Positions 24,227 through 32,999 are shown, counted from the first letter of the stretch. The stretch: 36,436 bases of DNA from Flavobacteriaceae bacterium (GCA_013001965.1 JABDLA010000102.1:1-36436), one strand, 5' to 3'. Notes: generated from the letters alone by a model not told the origin. Numbers and translations are program-made.

Positions 24227-24994
24227 ATGATTATAACCGATACGCATACGCATTTATACAGTGAGGCTTTTGATGAGGATAGGGACATCATTATTCAAAG
24301 AGCGATGGATGCCGGCGTAAAACGATTTTTTATTCCTGCTATCGATTCTACCTACACCGATGGCATGTTGCGATTGGAAAAAAATTATCCGGATCATGTC
24401 TATCTTATGACCGGCTTACATCCAACTCATGTTAAGAAAAATTATCGGGAAGAATTAGATCACGTTGAGCGCCTGCTTGAACAAAGAAATTTTTATGCCA
24501 TCGGTGAAATTGGAATTGATCTCTATTGGGATACCTCAACTTTGGAATTACAACAAAAAGCGTTCAGGCATCAAATTAATTTGGCCAAACACTATGAGCT
24601 GCCAATTGTTATTCACTGTAGAGAATCATTTGATGAGATATTTGAAATATTAGAGGAAGAAAAAGGGGATGAGCTCTATGGGATATTTCATTGTTTTACG
24701 GGGACGATCGAACAGGCGAAACAGGCGATATCGCTGAACATGAAATTGGGTATTGGCGGAGTTGTGACCTTTAAAAATGGAAAGATCGACACCTTCCTGG
24801 ATCAAATTGATCTTGAACATATTGTCCTGGAAACCGATTCGCCCTATCTTGCCCCCGCACCCTTCAGGGGAAAGCGAAATGAAAGCAGTTATATCATTTA
24901 TGTTTTAAACCGATTGAGTGACATCTATAAGCTACCGGCCGAAAAGATAGCAGAGATCACTACCAATAATTCGAGAAACGTCTTTAAGATATAA
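24227..24994 (+). CDS. tatD: TatD-family metal-dependent DNase/hydrolase
   Basis: TIM-barrel metallohydrolase of the TatD group, often a 3'-5' exonuclease or D-aminoacyl-tRNA hydrolase. Start at ATG 24227 (MIITDTHTHLYSEAF), since the metal motif must be N-terminal and the -7 box at 24215 lies inside the longer frame. The 255 residues show DTHTH (Asp5, His7, His9), GEIGIDLYWD, PIVIHCRESFDE, IFHCFTGT and LETDSPYLAP, the full set of metal and catalytic residues. The asparaginase gene starts two bases after its stop, so the two form an operon. Confidence 0.95.
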   Translation: MIITDTHTHLYSEAFDEDRDIIIQRAMDAGVKRFFIPAIDSTYTDGMLRLEKNYPDHVYLMTGLHPTHVKKNYREELDHVERLLEQRNFYAIGEIGIDLYWDTSTLELQQKAFRHQINLAKHYELPIVIHCRESFDEIFEILEEEKGDELYGIFHCFTGTIEQAKQAISLNMKLGIGGVVTFKNGKIDTFLDQIDLEHIVLETDSPYLAPAPFRGKRNESSYIIYVLNRLSDIYKLPAEKIAEITTNNSRNVFKI

Positions 24995-24996
24995 AT

Positions 24997-26022
24997 ATGG
25001 AGTCACCTAAAATTCTCATAATATATTCAGGAGGAACGATTGGGATGATTAAAGATCCAAAGTCGGGAACACTGGGAGCCTTCAACTTTGACCATTTATT
25101 GATCAATATACCTGAAATCAATCTTCTTGACTGCCAGATATCGACTACGTCCTTGAATACCCCTATTGATTCTTCAAACATGAATCCGTCTTATTGGGTT
25201 GAAATAGCCGAAATCATTGAAGATGCTTATGCCAAACATGATGGATTTGTAGTACTTCATGGCAGTGATACCATGAGCTACACCGCTTCCGCATTAAGCT
25301 TTATGCTTGAAAACTTAGGTAAACCGGTTATTCTTACAGGATCTCAATTACCCATAGGTGATCTGAGAACAGATGCCAAGGAAAATTTAATAACAGCCAT
25401 TCAAATTGCTTCGCTTAAAAAGAATAACAGATCATATATTACAGAGGTATGTCTGTATTTTGAATATAAATTGTACCGAGGGAACCGGACAACCAAACTC
25501 AATGCTGAACATTTTGAAGCTTTTGCCTCATTGAATTATCCCGAACTGGTTGAGTCGGGTGTTCATTTAAAAGTGTACGATGATTATTTATTCAGGCCAA
25601 ATTGGCGAAGGCGATTTAAAGTGCACAAGGATTTGAATTGCAACATTGCTCTTGTCAAATTATTCCCTGGAATAACAGCAACGGTTTTAGAATCGATATT
25701 CTTGGCCAAGAAGTTGGAAGGAGTCATTCTTGAAACTTATGGCGCGGGAAATTGTTCGACCGAGAAATGGTTCATTGATCTTCTAAGGGCTGTTATTAAA
25801 AGGGGCATACCTATTATAAACGTCACACAATGTTCGGGAGGCGCTGTGATGATGGGCCAATATGAAACCAGCACCCAACTTAAGAAGATTGGGGTCATTT
25901 CGGGTAATGATATGACTACCGAGGCGGCGGTTACCAAATTGATGTACCTATTGAATAAAGAATTGTCAACTACCGAATTTAAGAATGCATTTGAGACATC
26001 ATTGAGAGGGGAGATCAGTTAA
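24997..26022 (+). CDS. ansA: Type I L-asparaginase
   Basis: Cytoplasmic enzyme hydrolysing asparagine to aspartate and ammonia. The 341 residues have the two active-site signatures: IIYSGGTIGM with catalytic Thr14, and VVLHGSDTMSYTASAL with the Thr-Asp pair near 91-92. ILTGSQLPIGDLRTDAKENL and the later TYGAGN follow. The absence of a signal peptide supports the cytoplasmic type I form. It follows tatD with a two-base gap. An inverted repeat with a T8 run, a possible terminator, follows the stop. Confidence 0.95.
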   Translation: MESPKILIIYSGGTIGMIKDPKSGTLGAFNFDHLLINIPEINLLDCQISTTSLNTPIDSSNMNPSYWVEIAEIIEDAYAKHDGFVVLHGSDTMSYTASALSFMLENLGKPVILTGSQLPIGDLRTDAKENLITAIQIASLKKNNRSYITEVCLYFEYKLYRGNRTTKLNAEHFEAFASLNYPELVESGVHLKVYDDYLFRPNWRRRFKVHKDLNCNIALVKLFPGITATVLESIFLAKKLEGVILETYGAGNCSTEKWFIDLLRAVIKRGIPIINVTQCSGGAVMMGQYETSTQLKKIGVISGNDMTTEAAVTKLMYLLNKELSTTEFKNAFETSLRGEIS

Positions 26023-26067
26023 AATTAACAATGAAAATTTTAAGCTTTAAAGTTTTTTTTGTTAATT
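26023..26067 (+). terminator. Possible terminator after asparaginase
   Basis: AATTAACAA (26023-26031) and TTGTTAATT (26059-26067) pair perfectly, enclosing CTTTAAAG followed by a T8 run. It could end the tatD-ansA transcript, but the outer stem lies beyond the T run, so its form is unusual. Confidence 0.4.
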
Positions 26068-26090
26068 CACAGCCCTTTAAAAATTAATTT

Positions 26091-26178
26091 AGAGAGGTGG
26101 CCGAGTGGTCGAAGGCGCACGCCTGGAAAGTGTGTATACGCCAAAAGCGTATCGAGGGTTCGAATCCCTTCCTCTCTG
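26091..26178 (+). tRNA. tRNA-Ser, anticodon GGA
   Basis: A complete class II cloverleaf: acceptor AGAGAGG/CCTCTCT, a D arm beginning GCCGAGTGG, anticodon stem CACGC/GTGTG with loop CTGGAAA (anticodon GGA), a long variable arm TACGC-CAAAA-GCGTA typical of serine, and T arm GAGGG-TTCGAAT-CCCTT. Discriminator G; CCA is not encoded, as is usual in Bacteroidetes. It reads UCC and UCU codons. Confidence 0.97.
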
Positions 26179-26254
26179 CGATATTTTTTATTTATTAATT
26201 ACATTTTTTTTATATCTTTAACGCTTTAACTAATTAAATTAAGAACACGAAACA

Positions 26255-27034
26255 ATGAAAAGATTATTTTCAATTTTAGCCATCGCATGTTTTATGACAT
26301 TCGGAACTGTAAATGCATATACAAATGCGAACACTAATACTTTTGTTAACACAATTGTTAGTGCAACTCAAGATGAAGCTGCTGACGATGCCGCTGAAGA
26401 ATCTTTAGGATTTCATCAGGAATTAAAGAAACGATTTATTGAAGGTGGCCCGGGCTTTATGGGTATTGTATTGCTATGTTTAATTCTTGGATTAGCGATT
26501 GCCATTGAGAGAATTATCTTTTTAAATCTTTCTACAACCAATTCTAAGAAACTCGTTCAGGAAGTAGAGGACGCCTTATCTTCGGGTGGTGTTGATGCCG
26601 CCAAGGAAGTATGTAGAAATACAAAAGGGCCTGTTGCTTCTATATTCTATCAAGGATTAGATCGTACGGACGAAGGCCTAGAACAGGCAGAAAAAGCAGT
26701 AGTTGCCTACGGAGGAGTTCAAATGGGACAATTAGAAAAAAATGTATCATGGATCTCCTTGTTTATCGCACTTGCACCAATGCTTGGTTTCATGGGAACG
26801 GTAATTGGTATGATTCAGGCATTTGATAAGATTGAAGCTGCTGGTGATATGCAACCTTCTCTTGTAGCAGGTGGTATTAAAGTGGCACTTCTAACAACTG
26901 TATTCGGATTGATCGTGGCTATTATACTTCAAATATTCTACAATTATATTATTGCAAAAATTGACAGTATTGTAAATGATATGGAAGATGCTTCTATTTC
27001 ATTGATGGACCTTTTGGTCAGAAATAAAAACTAA
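26255..27034 (+). CDS. MotA/TolQ/ExbB proton-channel family protein
   Basis: Inner-membrane proton-channel subunit that energises TonB, Tol or gliding machinery. The 259 residues have an N-terminal hydrophobic segment resembling a signal peptide (MKRLFSILAIACFMTFGTVN, then A), then three helices: FMGIVLLCLILGLAIAIERI, WISLFIALAPMLGFMGTVIGMIQAF and IKVALLTTVFGLIVAIILQIF. The last two hold the conserved Gly/Thr face of the channel. Two ExbD genes follow, so it is the pentamer-forming partner. The upstream box TATCTTTA at 26213-26220 is one base off the -7 consensus. Confidence 0.92.
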   Translation: MKRLFSILAIACFMTFGTVNAYTNANTNTFVNTIVSATQDEAADDAAEESLGFHQELKKRFIEGGPGFMGIVLLCLILGLAIAIERIIFLNLSTTNSKKLVQEVEDALSSGGVDAAKEVCRNTKGPVASIFYQGLDRTDEGLEQAEKAVVAYGGVQMGQLEKNVSWISLFIALAPMLGFMGTVIGMIQAFDKIEAAGDMQPSLVAGGIKVALLTTVFGLIVAIILQIFYNYIIAKIDSIVNDMEDASISLMDLLVRNKN

Positions 27035-27052
27035 TCTAAACGCTAAATAAAA

Positions 27053-27466
27053 ATGGGTTTACATAAAATTATTAGAATAATAGCTCTGATTTTAGCCTTA
27101 GTTGGTATTATTTTTGCATTCATGCTTGTTAGCGGGAACGAAGGTCAGATAGGAAGTATGCTTACTGTAGCATACGTGATATTGGCACTTGTCCTGGCCT
27201 CAGTGATCATATTCACTTTGATGAATTTGATAGCGCATCCGGCCGCACTTAAAAGTACCTTAACAGGCGTAGGAGCATTTGCCGTGGTAGGATTAATATG
27301 CTACTTCTTATTGGCAAATGGTGTTGAAACCGATCTTAGGGATGGAAAGACACTTTCTGCAGGCGGATCGAAATTGGTTGGAGCAGGATTATATATGTTC
27401 TATGCTCTTGCAATCATAGCGATTGGAAGCATGCTATTTTTTGGACTTAAAAAAATGACAAAGTAG
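27053..27466 (+). CDS. Unknown four-helix membrane protein inside the ExbB-ExbD operon
   Basis: Not assigned to a named family. The 137 residues have four hydrophobic helices (about 5-25, 35-57, 68-88 and 110-132) with a short loop after the third (NGVETDLRDGKTLSAGGSKL). It sits 18 bases after the ExbB/TolQ gene and 6 before the first exbD, so it is almost certainly co-expressed and possibly part of the proton-channel complex (inference). I recall a similar gene at this place in other flavobacteria but cannot check it here. Confidence 0.85.
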   Translation: MGLHKIIRIIALILALVGIIFAFMLVSGNEGQIGSMLTVAYVILALVLASVIIFTLMNLIAHPAALKSTLTGVGAFAVVGLICYFLLANGVETDLRDGKTLSAGGSKLVGAGLYMFYALAIIAIGSMLFFGLKKMTK

Positions 27467-27472
27467 ATAATT

Positions 27473-28078
27473 ATGGCAAAACGAGCAGCACCGGAAGTTA
27501 ATGCAGGCTCTATGGCAGACATAGCTTTCTTATTATTGATTTTTTTCCTGGTTACAACAACCATTGAGAAAGATTCTGGTATTAACCGAAAGCTTCCTCC
27601 AATGGAAGAATCTGAGGAAGATGTTATCATCAAGCAGAAGAATATCTTTACTGTATTATTAAATGGAAAAGATCAATTACTTGTTGAAGATGAATTGATG
27701 GAGGTAAAAGATCTGAGAAAGGCTGCTGTCGAATTTCTTGACAATGGCGGTGACGGGACTTGTACCTATTGCAAAGGATTGAAGGATCCAAGATCATCAG
27801 ACAATCCTGACAAGGCGATTATCTCTTTGAAAAATGAACGTGAAACCTCTTATGCTGCTTATATTTCTGTACAGAATGAACTCGTAGCAGCCTATAATCA
27901 ATTGCGAAACAGACGTGCTCTTGAGATTGGTCCTCAGAAAGGATTTAAAGACATGAATTTTGTTGAAATGCAAGCGAATTACAAAGATGTCAGATTTGGT
28001 GGAAACAAATCCAAACTTAAGGAGGTCATAGACCAGATCAAAGTTGAATTTCCATTGAAATTATCTGAAGTTCAGTAG
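27473..28078 (+). CDS. ExbD/TolR-family protein with cysteine-pair periplasmic domain
   Basis: Biopolymer-transport partner of the ExbB channel. The 201 residues have one N-terminal helix (ADIAFLLLIFFLVTTTI) with the conserved proton-binding Asp16, then a periplasmic domain. That domain carries an inserted segment, GGDGTCTYCKGLKDPRSSDNP, with a C-x2-C pair, and is longer than standard ExbD (about 140 residues). The tail is FPLKLSEVQ. Located between the four-helix protein and the second ExbD. Confidence 0.92.
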   Translation: MAKRAAPEVNAGSMADIAFLLLIFFLVTTTIEKDSGINRKLPPMEESEEDVIIKQKNIFTVLLNGKDQLLVEDELMEVKDLRKAAVEFLDNGGDGTCTYCKGLKDPRSSDNPDKAIISLKNERETSYAAYISVQNELVAAYNQLRNRRALEIGPQKGFKDMNFVEMQANYKDVRFGGNKSKLKEVIDQIKVEFPLKLSEVQ

Positions 28079-28104
28079 AACATAAATATTTAAAGAAAAA
28101 ACAA

Positions 28105-28584
28105 ATGTCAAAATTCACAAAGAAAAAAGGAGGCGAAGTACCTGCAGTTAATACGGCATCTTTACCTGATATTGTTTTTATGTTGCTATTCTTTTTTATG
28201 GTGGCTACTGTGATGAGAGAGAATTCATTAAAGATTCAAAATCAATTACCTGTTGCTGACCAAATAGAAAAATTAGATAAAAAAAATCCAATTAGTTATA
28301 TCTATGCCGGGAAGCCGAGTCGTGGTTATGAAAAATATGGAACAGAAGCCAGACTTCAACTGAATGATAAATTTGCTGACATTAATGAAATAGCGGCTTT
28401 TATCAATTCCGAGCGTAATTCCCTTAGGGAAGAACTTGTTCCTTTCCTAACGGTATCTTTAAAGGTCGACAAGGACGCAAATATGGGAATTGTAGGAGAT
28501 ATCAAGCAGGAACTGAGAAAAGTAAATGCATTGAAAATAAACTATACAACCGGTAAAGGCGATGCCTTAACCAATATTGACTAA
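28105..28584 (+). CDS. Second ExbD/TolR-family protein
   Basis: A 159-residue ExbD-like subunit. The single helix LPDIVFMLLFFFMVATV carries the conserved Asp; a Lys-rich N-terminus is cytoplasmic, and the periplasmic domain ends with the typical TolR beta fold (FLTVSLKVDKDANMGIVGDIKQELRKVNALKINYTT). Two unlike ExbD copies suggest a heterodimeric stator plug for the upstream ExbB. A palindromic terminator follows 26 bases after the stop, and porT/sprT comes next. Confidence 0.92.
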   Translation: MSKFTKKKGGEVPAVNTASLPDIVFMLLFFFMVATVMRENSLKIQNQLPVADQIEKLDKKNPISYIYAGKPSRGYEKYGTEARLQLNDKFADINEIAAFINSERNSLREELVPFLTVSLKVDKDANMGIVGDIKQELRKVNALKINYTTGKGDALTNID

Positions 28585-28610
28585 AAAATAATCACATTGT
28601 TTTAAATATG

Positions 28611-28642
28611 AAAAGGCATTCTGAATTCAGAATGCCTTTTTT
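28611..28642 (+). terminator. Strong terminator of the ExbB-ExbD operon
   Basis: A perfect 30-base palindrome (28611-28640, arms of 15 starting AAAAGGCATTCTGAA) followed by two further T residues. The terminal A and T runs give the U tract. It separates the operon from porT. Confidence 0.9.
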
Positions 28643-28658
28643 CATGGCAATAAATCAA

Positions 28659-28666
28659 TATATTTG
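28659..28666 (+). promoter_or_regulatory. -7 box of porT/sprT
   Basis: TATATTTG matches TAnnTTTG and ends ten bases before the ATG at 28677 (four before an in-frame GTG at 28671). Confidence 0.6.
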
Positions 28667-28676
28667 AAGAGTGAAT

Positions 28677-29375
28677 ATGAAATACCTCCTTTTATTAGTA
28701 CTTCTTTCATTTGGTTTTCAAACCATTTCTTTCGCTCAGGACAATGAAGCGATGGAGGAATCTTTAGACACTAAATATAGAGAAGATCAATTCTATTTTG
28801 GAGTGAGCTATAATTTACTTCGTAAGATGCCAAGTGATATGGCCCAAAATGGTTTTTCAAGCGGATTTCATTTAGGGTTTATTAGAGATATGCCGGTCAA
28901 TACATCGCGGACAGTTGCCTTTGGGATCGGCCTTGGTTATTCGGGGAATGCCATAAATCAAAATTTATATATATCGAAGGACTCCCAGAATAATTTGAAC
29001 TATACAGTCGTTGAGAGTGGATCATTTTCTAAAAATAAAATAACCATGCACCTTGTCGAATTGCCTTTCGAATTCAGATGGCGCTCATCAACTGCAGAAT
29101 CATATAAGTTCTTTAGGATTTATCCCGGATTTAAAATAGGTTATCTATTTGCCTCTTCAATAAAATATAAAGGAGACCTGGGTGAATTTAAACTCCGGAA
29201 TATTGATGACTTTAATGATTTTCAATATGGCTTTACACTTAGTGCCGGATACGATAAATTCAATGCTCATATATATTACGCTTTGAATTCAATTTTCAAA
29301 GATCAGGCAAAACTGAATTCCCAAACGCTTCAAACCAGCATTATTAAAATTGGGTTAATGCTTTATATACTATAA
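28677..29375 (+). CDS. sprT: PorT/SprT, type IX secretion and gliding-motility outer-membrane protein
   Basis: Outer-membrane barrel protein needed for type IX secretion and gliding in Bacteroidetes. Start at ATG 28677, giving the clean signal MKYLLLLVLLSFGFQTISFA; a GTG two codons upstream is possible. The 232 residues show the PorT pattern KYREDQFYFGVSYNLLRKMP, later YKFFRIYPGFKIGYLFAS and a terminal strand ending IGLMLYIL. A position next to ExbD genes is one I recall for this family. The stop overlaps the facing PAP2-like gene by six bases. Confidence 0.88.
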   Translation: MKYLLLLVLLSFGFQTISFAQDNEAMEESLDTKYREDQFYFGVSYNLLRKMPSDMAQNGFSSGFHLGFIRDMPVNTSRTVAFGIGLGYSGNAINQNLYISKDSQNNLNYTVVESGSFSKNKITMHLVELPFEFRWRSSTAESYKFFRIYPGFKIGYLFASSIKYKGDLGEFKLRNIDDFNDFQYGFTLSAGYDKFNAHIYYALNSIFKDQAKLNSQTLQTSIIKIGLMLYIL

Positions 29376-29975
29376 CCAGTAGTTTAAGACAATTAGTTGA
29401 GGCAGGACCCCAATAAAGAAACCGAGAATCAATTCAATGGGAGTGTGAGCTTTTAAATGGAGTCTTGATGTTGCTACTGCACCTGCAATGATAATGATAA
29501 GTGCAATTGATCCTATAATGTTGATGTGAAAATGAATGCTTAAAGCAATAAAAAACATGAGCACACCACCTAAGGCAATCATATGGATACTAGCCTTAAA
29601 TTTTAAAAACACCAGTATTAAACAGGCCAAAGTTGAACCAAGAACTCCCACTATAAAATAATAGGGTTCAATAAGCTCATTTCTGGGCAATACCCTGCTC
29701 ATAAGAAGCAATAAAATGATACAATACATGGCAAGGGGAATTATACGCTCCTTAGTCGATCCGAGGTGAATGGAGCTTATTTTTCGAGTTGTTTTTAATA
29801 GGAAAAACAAGAGTATTGGAAGAACAATTGTCAATAGAAAAAGGGCAAATATTTTGGCTTTTATTATTGGAGTTGGTATAAAACGCGGGGCCTTTGAGAA
29901 GTAGAAAACGACACCAACCATTGGCATTATAAGTGGATGAAAAACGTATGATATACTTTTTAAAATTACGTTCAC
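29370..29975 (-). CDS. PAP2-like integral membrane protein with degenerate phosphatase motifs
   Basis: 201 residues, about six helices. Pieces of the PAP2 (lipid phosphate phosphatase) motifs remain: KERIIPL, KASIHM where PSGH is expected, and SRLHLKAHTPIELILG, where SR and His match the third motif but the Asp is Glu. The fold is likely; catalysis is less certain. It starts with GTG one base after the rpoN stop (context TGATGTGAAC), so translation is probably coupled to rpoN. The substrate may be an isoprenyl or lipid phosphate (inference). Confidence 0.7.
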   Translation of the reverse strand: MNVILKSISYVFHPLIMPMVGVVFYFSKAPRFIPTPIIKAKIFALFLLTIVLPILLFFLLKTTRKISSIHLGSTKERIIPLAMYCIILLLLMSRVLPRNELIEPYYFIVGVLGSTLACLILVFLKFKASIHMIALGGVLMFFIALSIHFHINIIGSIALIIIIAGAVATSRLHLKAHTPIELILGFFIGVLPQLIVLNYWL

Positions 29976-29976
29976 A

Positions 29977-31434
29977 TCAAATTTGTTTTCTTAATCGGGC
30001 CACCGGGATATCCAATTGTTCCCTGTACTTTGCAACGGTTCGCCTGGCAATAGGATAGCCTTTCTCTTTTAATAGTTTAGCCAATTTCTCATCGGTTAAT
30101 GGTTTGCGCTTTTCTTCCTCTTCGATTACGGTTTCCAATATTTTTTTAATCTCTCTGGTTGAAACATCTTCACCCTGAACATTTTTCATTGATTCACTAA
30201 AGAATTCCTTGATCAGTTTCGTTCCGTAAGGCGTATCGACATATTTGCTATTCGCCACCCTTGAAACCGTAGATACGTCCATTTCAATTTCGTCGGCTAT
30301 ATCTTTCAAAATCATTGGTTTAAGCTTGCGCTCATCACCGCTCAAGAAATAGTCCTTCTGATAATGCATGATCGCACTCATAGTGATAAACAAAGTCTGC
30401 TGACGTTGCTTAATGGCTTCAATAAACCATTTAGCGGCATCCAGCTTTTGTTTGATGAACATAACGGCGTCTTTTTGAGATTTCGATTTTTCTTTTGACG
30501 CTTTATACCCTTTTAGCATGTCACTGTACTCTCGTGATACATGGAGGTCAGGAGCATTTCTACCATTCAAGGTCAGCTCCAATTCGCCTTCTACAATTTT
30601 TATTGTGAAGTCGGGAACTACATGTTCAATAATCCGGCTATTGCCTGAATATGAACTTCCGGGTTTCGGATTCAAGCGTTCGATTTCCAGAATGGCATCA
30701 CGCAATTGGACCTCAGTGATATCAAACTTTTGAAGTAATTTTTTATAATGTTTTTTAGTGAACTGATCAAAGGCGCGTCTAATGATATCAATAGCCAATT
30801 CAATATTAGGCGTTGGATTTTTACGTTCCAACTGTAATAATAAACATTCCTGAAGATCGCGGGCCGCAACTCCGGCAGGATCCAACTGCTGAACAACTTT
30901 CAACACAGCTTGGATTTTCTCTTCAGTGGTGTACACATTTTGGGTAAATGCCAGATCGTCCATGATATCTTCCAGAGATCTGCGGATATATCCTGATTCA
31001 TCCACACTGCCAACCAAAAAAAAGGCAATTTGTTCTTCCTCATCATCTAATCTAAAGGTATTGAGCTGATTTATAAGATGCTGGGTAAAGGAAGTTCCAG
31101 AGGCGTACGGAATGCTTTTCTCATCATCATCAGCACTATAATTATTTGCCTGGGTTCTGTAATCAGGGACCTCGTCATCACTCAGGTATTCATCAACATT
31201 GATATCATCGGCATTGATCGCTTCCGAATCGCCAAAGTCATCATCGAGATCGTTATAGTCATCGTCAAATTCTTCCGATTTTTCTTTACCGCCTTCCAAC
31301 GCAGGATTTTCTTCAAGTTCTTGCTTTATGCGCTGCTCAAAAGCTTGCGTAGGCAATTGTATCAACTTCATCAATTGGATTTGCTGAGGTGATAACTTTT
31401 GAGATAACTTAAATTGTAAATACTGCTTAAGCAT
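29977..31434 (-). CDS. rpoN: RNA polymerase sigma-54 factor
   Basis: Alternative sigma factor that needs AAA+ activators. The 485 residues have the three usual regions: an N-terminal Gln/Leu-rich region I (LKQYLQFKLSQKLSPQQIQLMKLIQLP), an acidic region II (about 52-100), the core-binding domain, and the C-terminal DNA-binding domain with the HTH (LKDIADEIEMDVSTVSRVANSKYV) and the RpoN box ARRTVAKYRE near residue 465. It has its own leader, since a terminator-like hairpin separates it from asnS, and it runs into the PAP2-like gene one base later. No sigma-54 activator lies in the window. Confidence 0.96.
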   Translation of the reverse strand: MLKQYLQFKLSQKLSPQQIQLMKLIQLPTQAFEQRIKQELEENPALEGGKEKSEEFDDDYNDLDDDFGDSEAINADDINVDEYLSDDEVPDYRTQANNYSADDDEKSIPYASGTSFTQHLINQLNTFRLDDEEEQIAFFLVGSVDESGYIRRSLEDIMDDLAFTQNVYTTEEKIQAVLKVVQQLDPAGVAARDLQECLLLQLERKNPTPNIELAIDIIRRAFDQFTKKHYKKLLQKFDITEVQLRDAILEIERLNPKPGSSYSGNSRIIEHVVPDFTIKIVEGELELTLNGRNAPDLHVSREYSDMLKGYKASKEKSKSQKDAVMFIKQKLDAAKWFIEAIKQRQQTLFITMSAIMHYQKDYFLSGDERKLKPMILKDIADEIEMDVSTVSRVANSKYVDTPYGTKLIKEFFSESMKNVQGEDVSTREIKKILETVIEEEEKRKPLTDEKLAKLLKEKGYPIARRTVAKYREQLDIPVARLRKQI

Positions 31435-31465
31435 GTCTTATTTTGGGGTTTATAGTAAAAATAAA

Positions 31466-31504
31466 GAAAACAATCTACATTCTTTCCGAACATAGATTGT
31501 TTTC
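31466..31504 (-). terminator. Terminator between asnS and rpoN
   Basis: Perfect 12-bp stem (GAAAACAATCTA with TAGATTGTTTTC, 15-base loop) followed on the minus strand by TTTATTTTTA. It should end asnS transcripts before rpoN. Confidence 0.78.
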
Positions 31505-31521
31505 ATTTATTTATTTCAATA

Positions 31522-32955
31522 TTAAAATTCGGCGCTTTGCGGCGTTCTTGGATAGGGAATTACATCCCTTATATTACCCATTCCTGTGACAAACATCACC
31601 AATCGTTCAAATCCTAAGCCAAAACCGGAATGTATAGCTGTTCCATATTTGCGAAGGTCTAAATACCACCAAAGTTCTTCTTCCGGAATATCCAAAGCGG
31701 CCATTTTTTCTTTCAGGACCTCCAGGCGTTCCTCACGCTGTGACCCTCCTACGATCTCTCCTATGCCCGGAAACAATATGTCCATGGCTCTCACCGTTTT
31801 TCCATCCTCGTTCAGGCGCATGTAAAAAGCCTTGATAGTTGCCGGATAGTCAAATAAGATGACCGGACATTTAAAATGTTTTTCTACAAGGTATCGTTCA
31901 TGCTCACTTTGAAGATCGGCTCCCCATTCGTTTAATACATATTGGAACTTCTTCTTTTTATTAGGCTTTGAATTTCTTAAAATATCAAAGGCTTCAGTAT
32001 ATGTTATGCGCTTGAATTCATTGCCTACAACAAATTTTAATTTCTCGGTTAGCGTAAACTCATTGCGTTCAGCCTGAGGCTTTGTCTTATCCTCCTGAAT
32101 TTGCCTTTGCTCCAAAAAGGCCAGATCATCCTGATTATGTTCCAGAACAAAGTTCAACACATATTTCAAGAAATCTTCGGCAAGATCCATATTGCCATTA
32201 ATATCCATAAAGGCAACTTCGGGTTCGATCATCCAGAATTCTGCTAAATGCCTAGAGGTGTTTGAATTTTCAGCTCTAAAGGTTGGGCCAAATGTATACA
32301 CTTTACCTAATGAGAGCGCATAGGTTTCGGCTTCCAGTTGCCCCGATACGGTTAAATTGCTTTCTCTTCCAAAGAAATCCTGTGAATAATCAACATCTCC
32401 TTTTTCATCCAGTGGCGGATTTTTAGGATCTAAGGTCGAAACACGAAACATTTCGCCGGCACCTTCGGCATCGCTCGCTGTAATAATAGGCGTGTGCATA
32501 TTGTAAAAGCCATTCTTATTGAAATACTCATGAATCGCAAATGACAATGTCGACCGTAATCGCATCACAGCGCTAAAGGTGTTTGTTCTTGTACGCAAAT
32601 GCGCATTTTCCCTTAGGAACTCAAACGAATGCTTTTTCGGTTGAATAGGATACTCCTCAGGATCGGCATCACCTAAAATTATGAGGTCAATCACTTGAAT
32701 TTCAACTTTTTGTCCACCGCCCTGACTTTCCACTAATTGGCCTTTTATGTGAACCGAAGCTCCGGTTGTAATGCGTTTCAGCAAGGCTTCATCGGTGTTT
32801 TCGAAGTCGACAACACACTGTATATTCTTAAGGGTCGATCCGTCATTTAAGGCAATAAATCGGTTGGCCCTGAATGTTCTCACCCAGCCTTTCACTTCAA
32901 CATCTACATTAGTAGTGTCCTGAACTAATAAATCTGCAATTACGCTAATCTTCAT
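31522..32955 (-). CDS. asnS: Asparaginyl-tRNA synthetase
   Basis: Class IIb aminoacyl-tRNA synthetase that charges tRNA-Asn. The 477 residues have an N-terminal OB-fold anticodon-binding domain (VEVKGWVRTFRANRFIALNDGS). The catalytic core follows with motif 2 (FGPTFRAENSNTSRHLAEFWMIEPE) and motif 3 (GFGLGFERLVMFVTGMGNIRDVIPYPRTP). Length and end are standard for AsnS; the FRAENSNT motif and the length favour AsnS over AspS. It is 44 bases after the MMPL transporter gene and has its own -7 box. Confidence 0.97.
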   Translation of the reverse strand: MKISVIADLLVQDTTNVDVEVKGWVRTFRANRFIALNDGSTLKNIQCVVDFENTDEALLKRITTGASVHIKGQLVESQGGGQKVEIQVIDLIILGDADPEEYPIQPKKHSFEFLRENAHLRTRTNTFSAVMRLRSTLSFAIHEYFNKNGFYNMHTPIITASDAEGAGEMFRVSTLDPKNPPLDEKGDVDYSQDFFGRESNLTVSGQLEAETYALSLGKVYTFGPTFRAENSNTSRHLAEFWMIEPEVAFMDINGNMDLAEDFLKYVLNFVLEHNQDDLAFLEQRQIQEDKTKPQAERNEFTLTEKLKFVVGNEFKRITYTEAFDILRNSKPNKKKKFQYVLNEWGADLQSEHERYLVEKHFKCPVILFDYPATIKAFYMRLNEDGKTVRAMDILFPGIGEIVGGSQREERLEVLKEKMAALDIPEEELWWYLDLRKYGTAIHSGFGLGFERLVMFVTGMGNIRDVIPYPRTPQSAEF

Positions 32956-32976
32956 TATGATGATTTAATTTGGCTG

Positions 32977-32984
32977 CAAAGATA
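32977..32984 (-). promoter_or_regulatory. -7 box of asnS
   Basis: On the minus strand TATCTTTG matches TAnnTTTG and ends 21 bases before the asnS ATG. A TTG lies upstream but with a 23-base spacer, a little long. Confidence 0.6.
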
Positions 32985-32999
32985 ATGCATTCAAGGAAA

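Noticed and set aside
26091-26178. tRNA-Ser as an integration (att) site
   Set aside because: I saw no repeat of the tRNA 3' end nearby and no integrase gene; both sides hold ordinary chromosomal genes.
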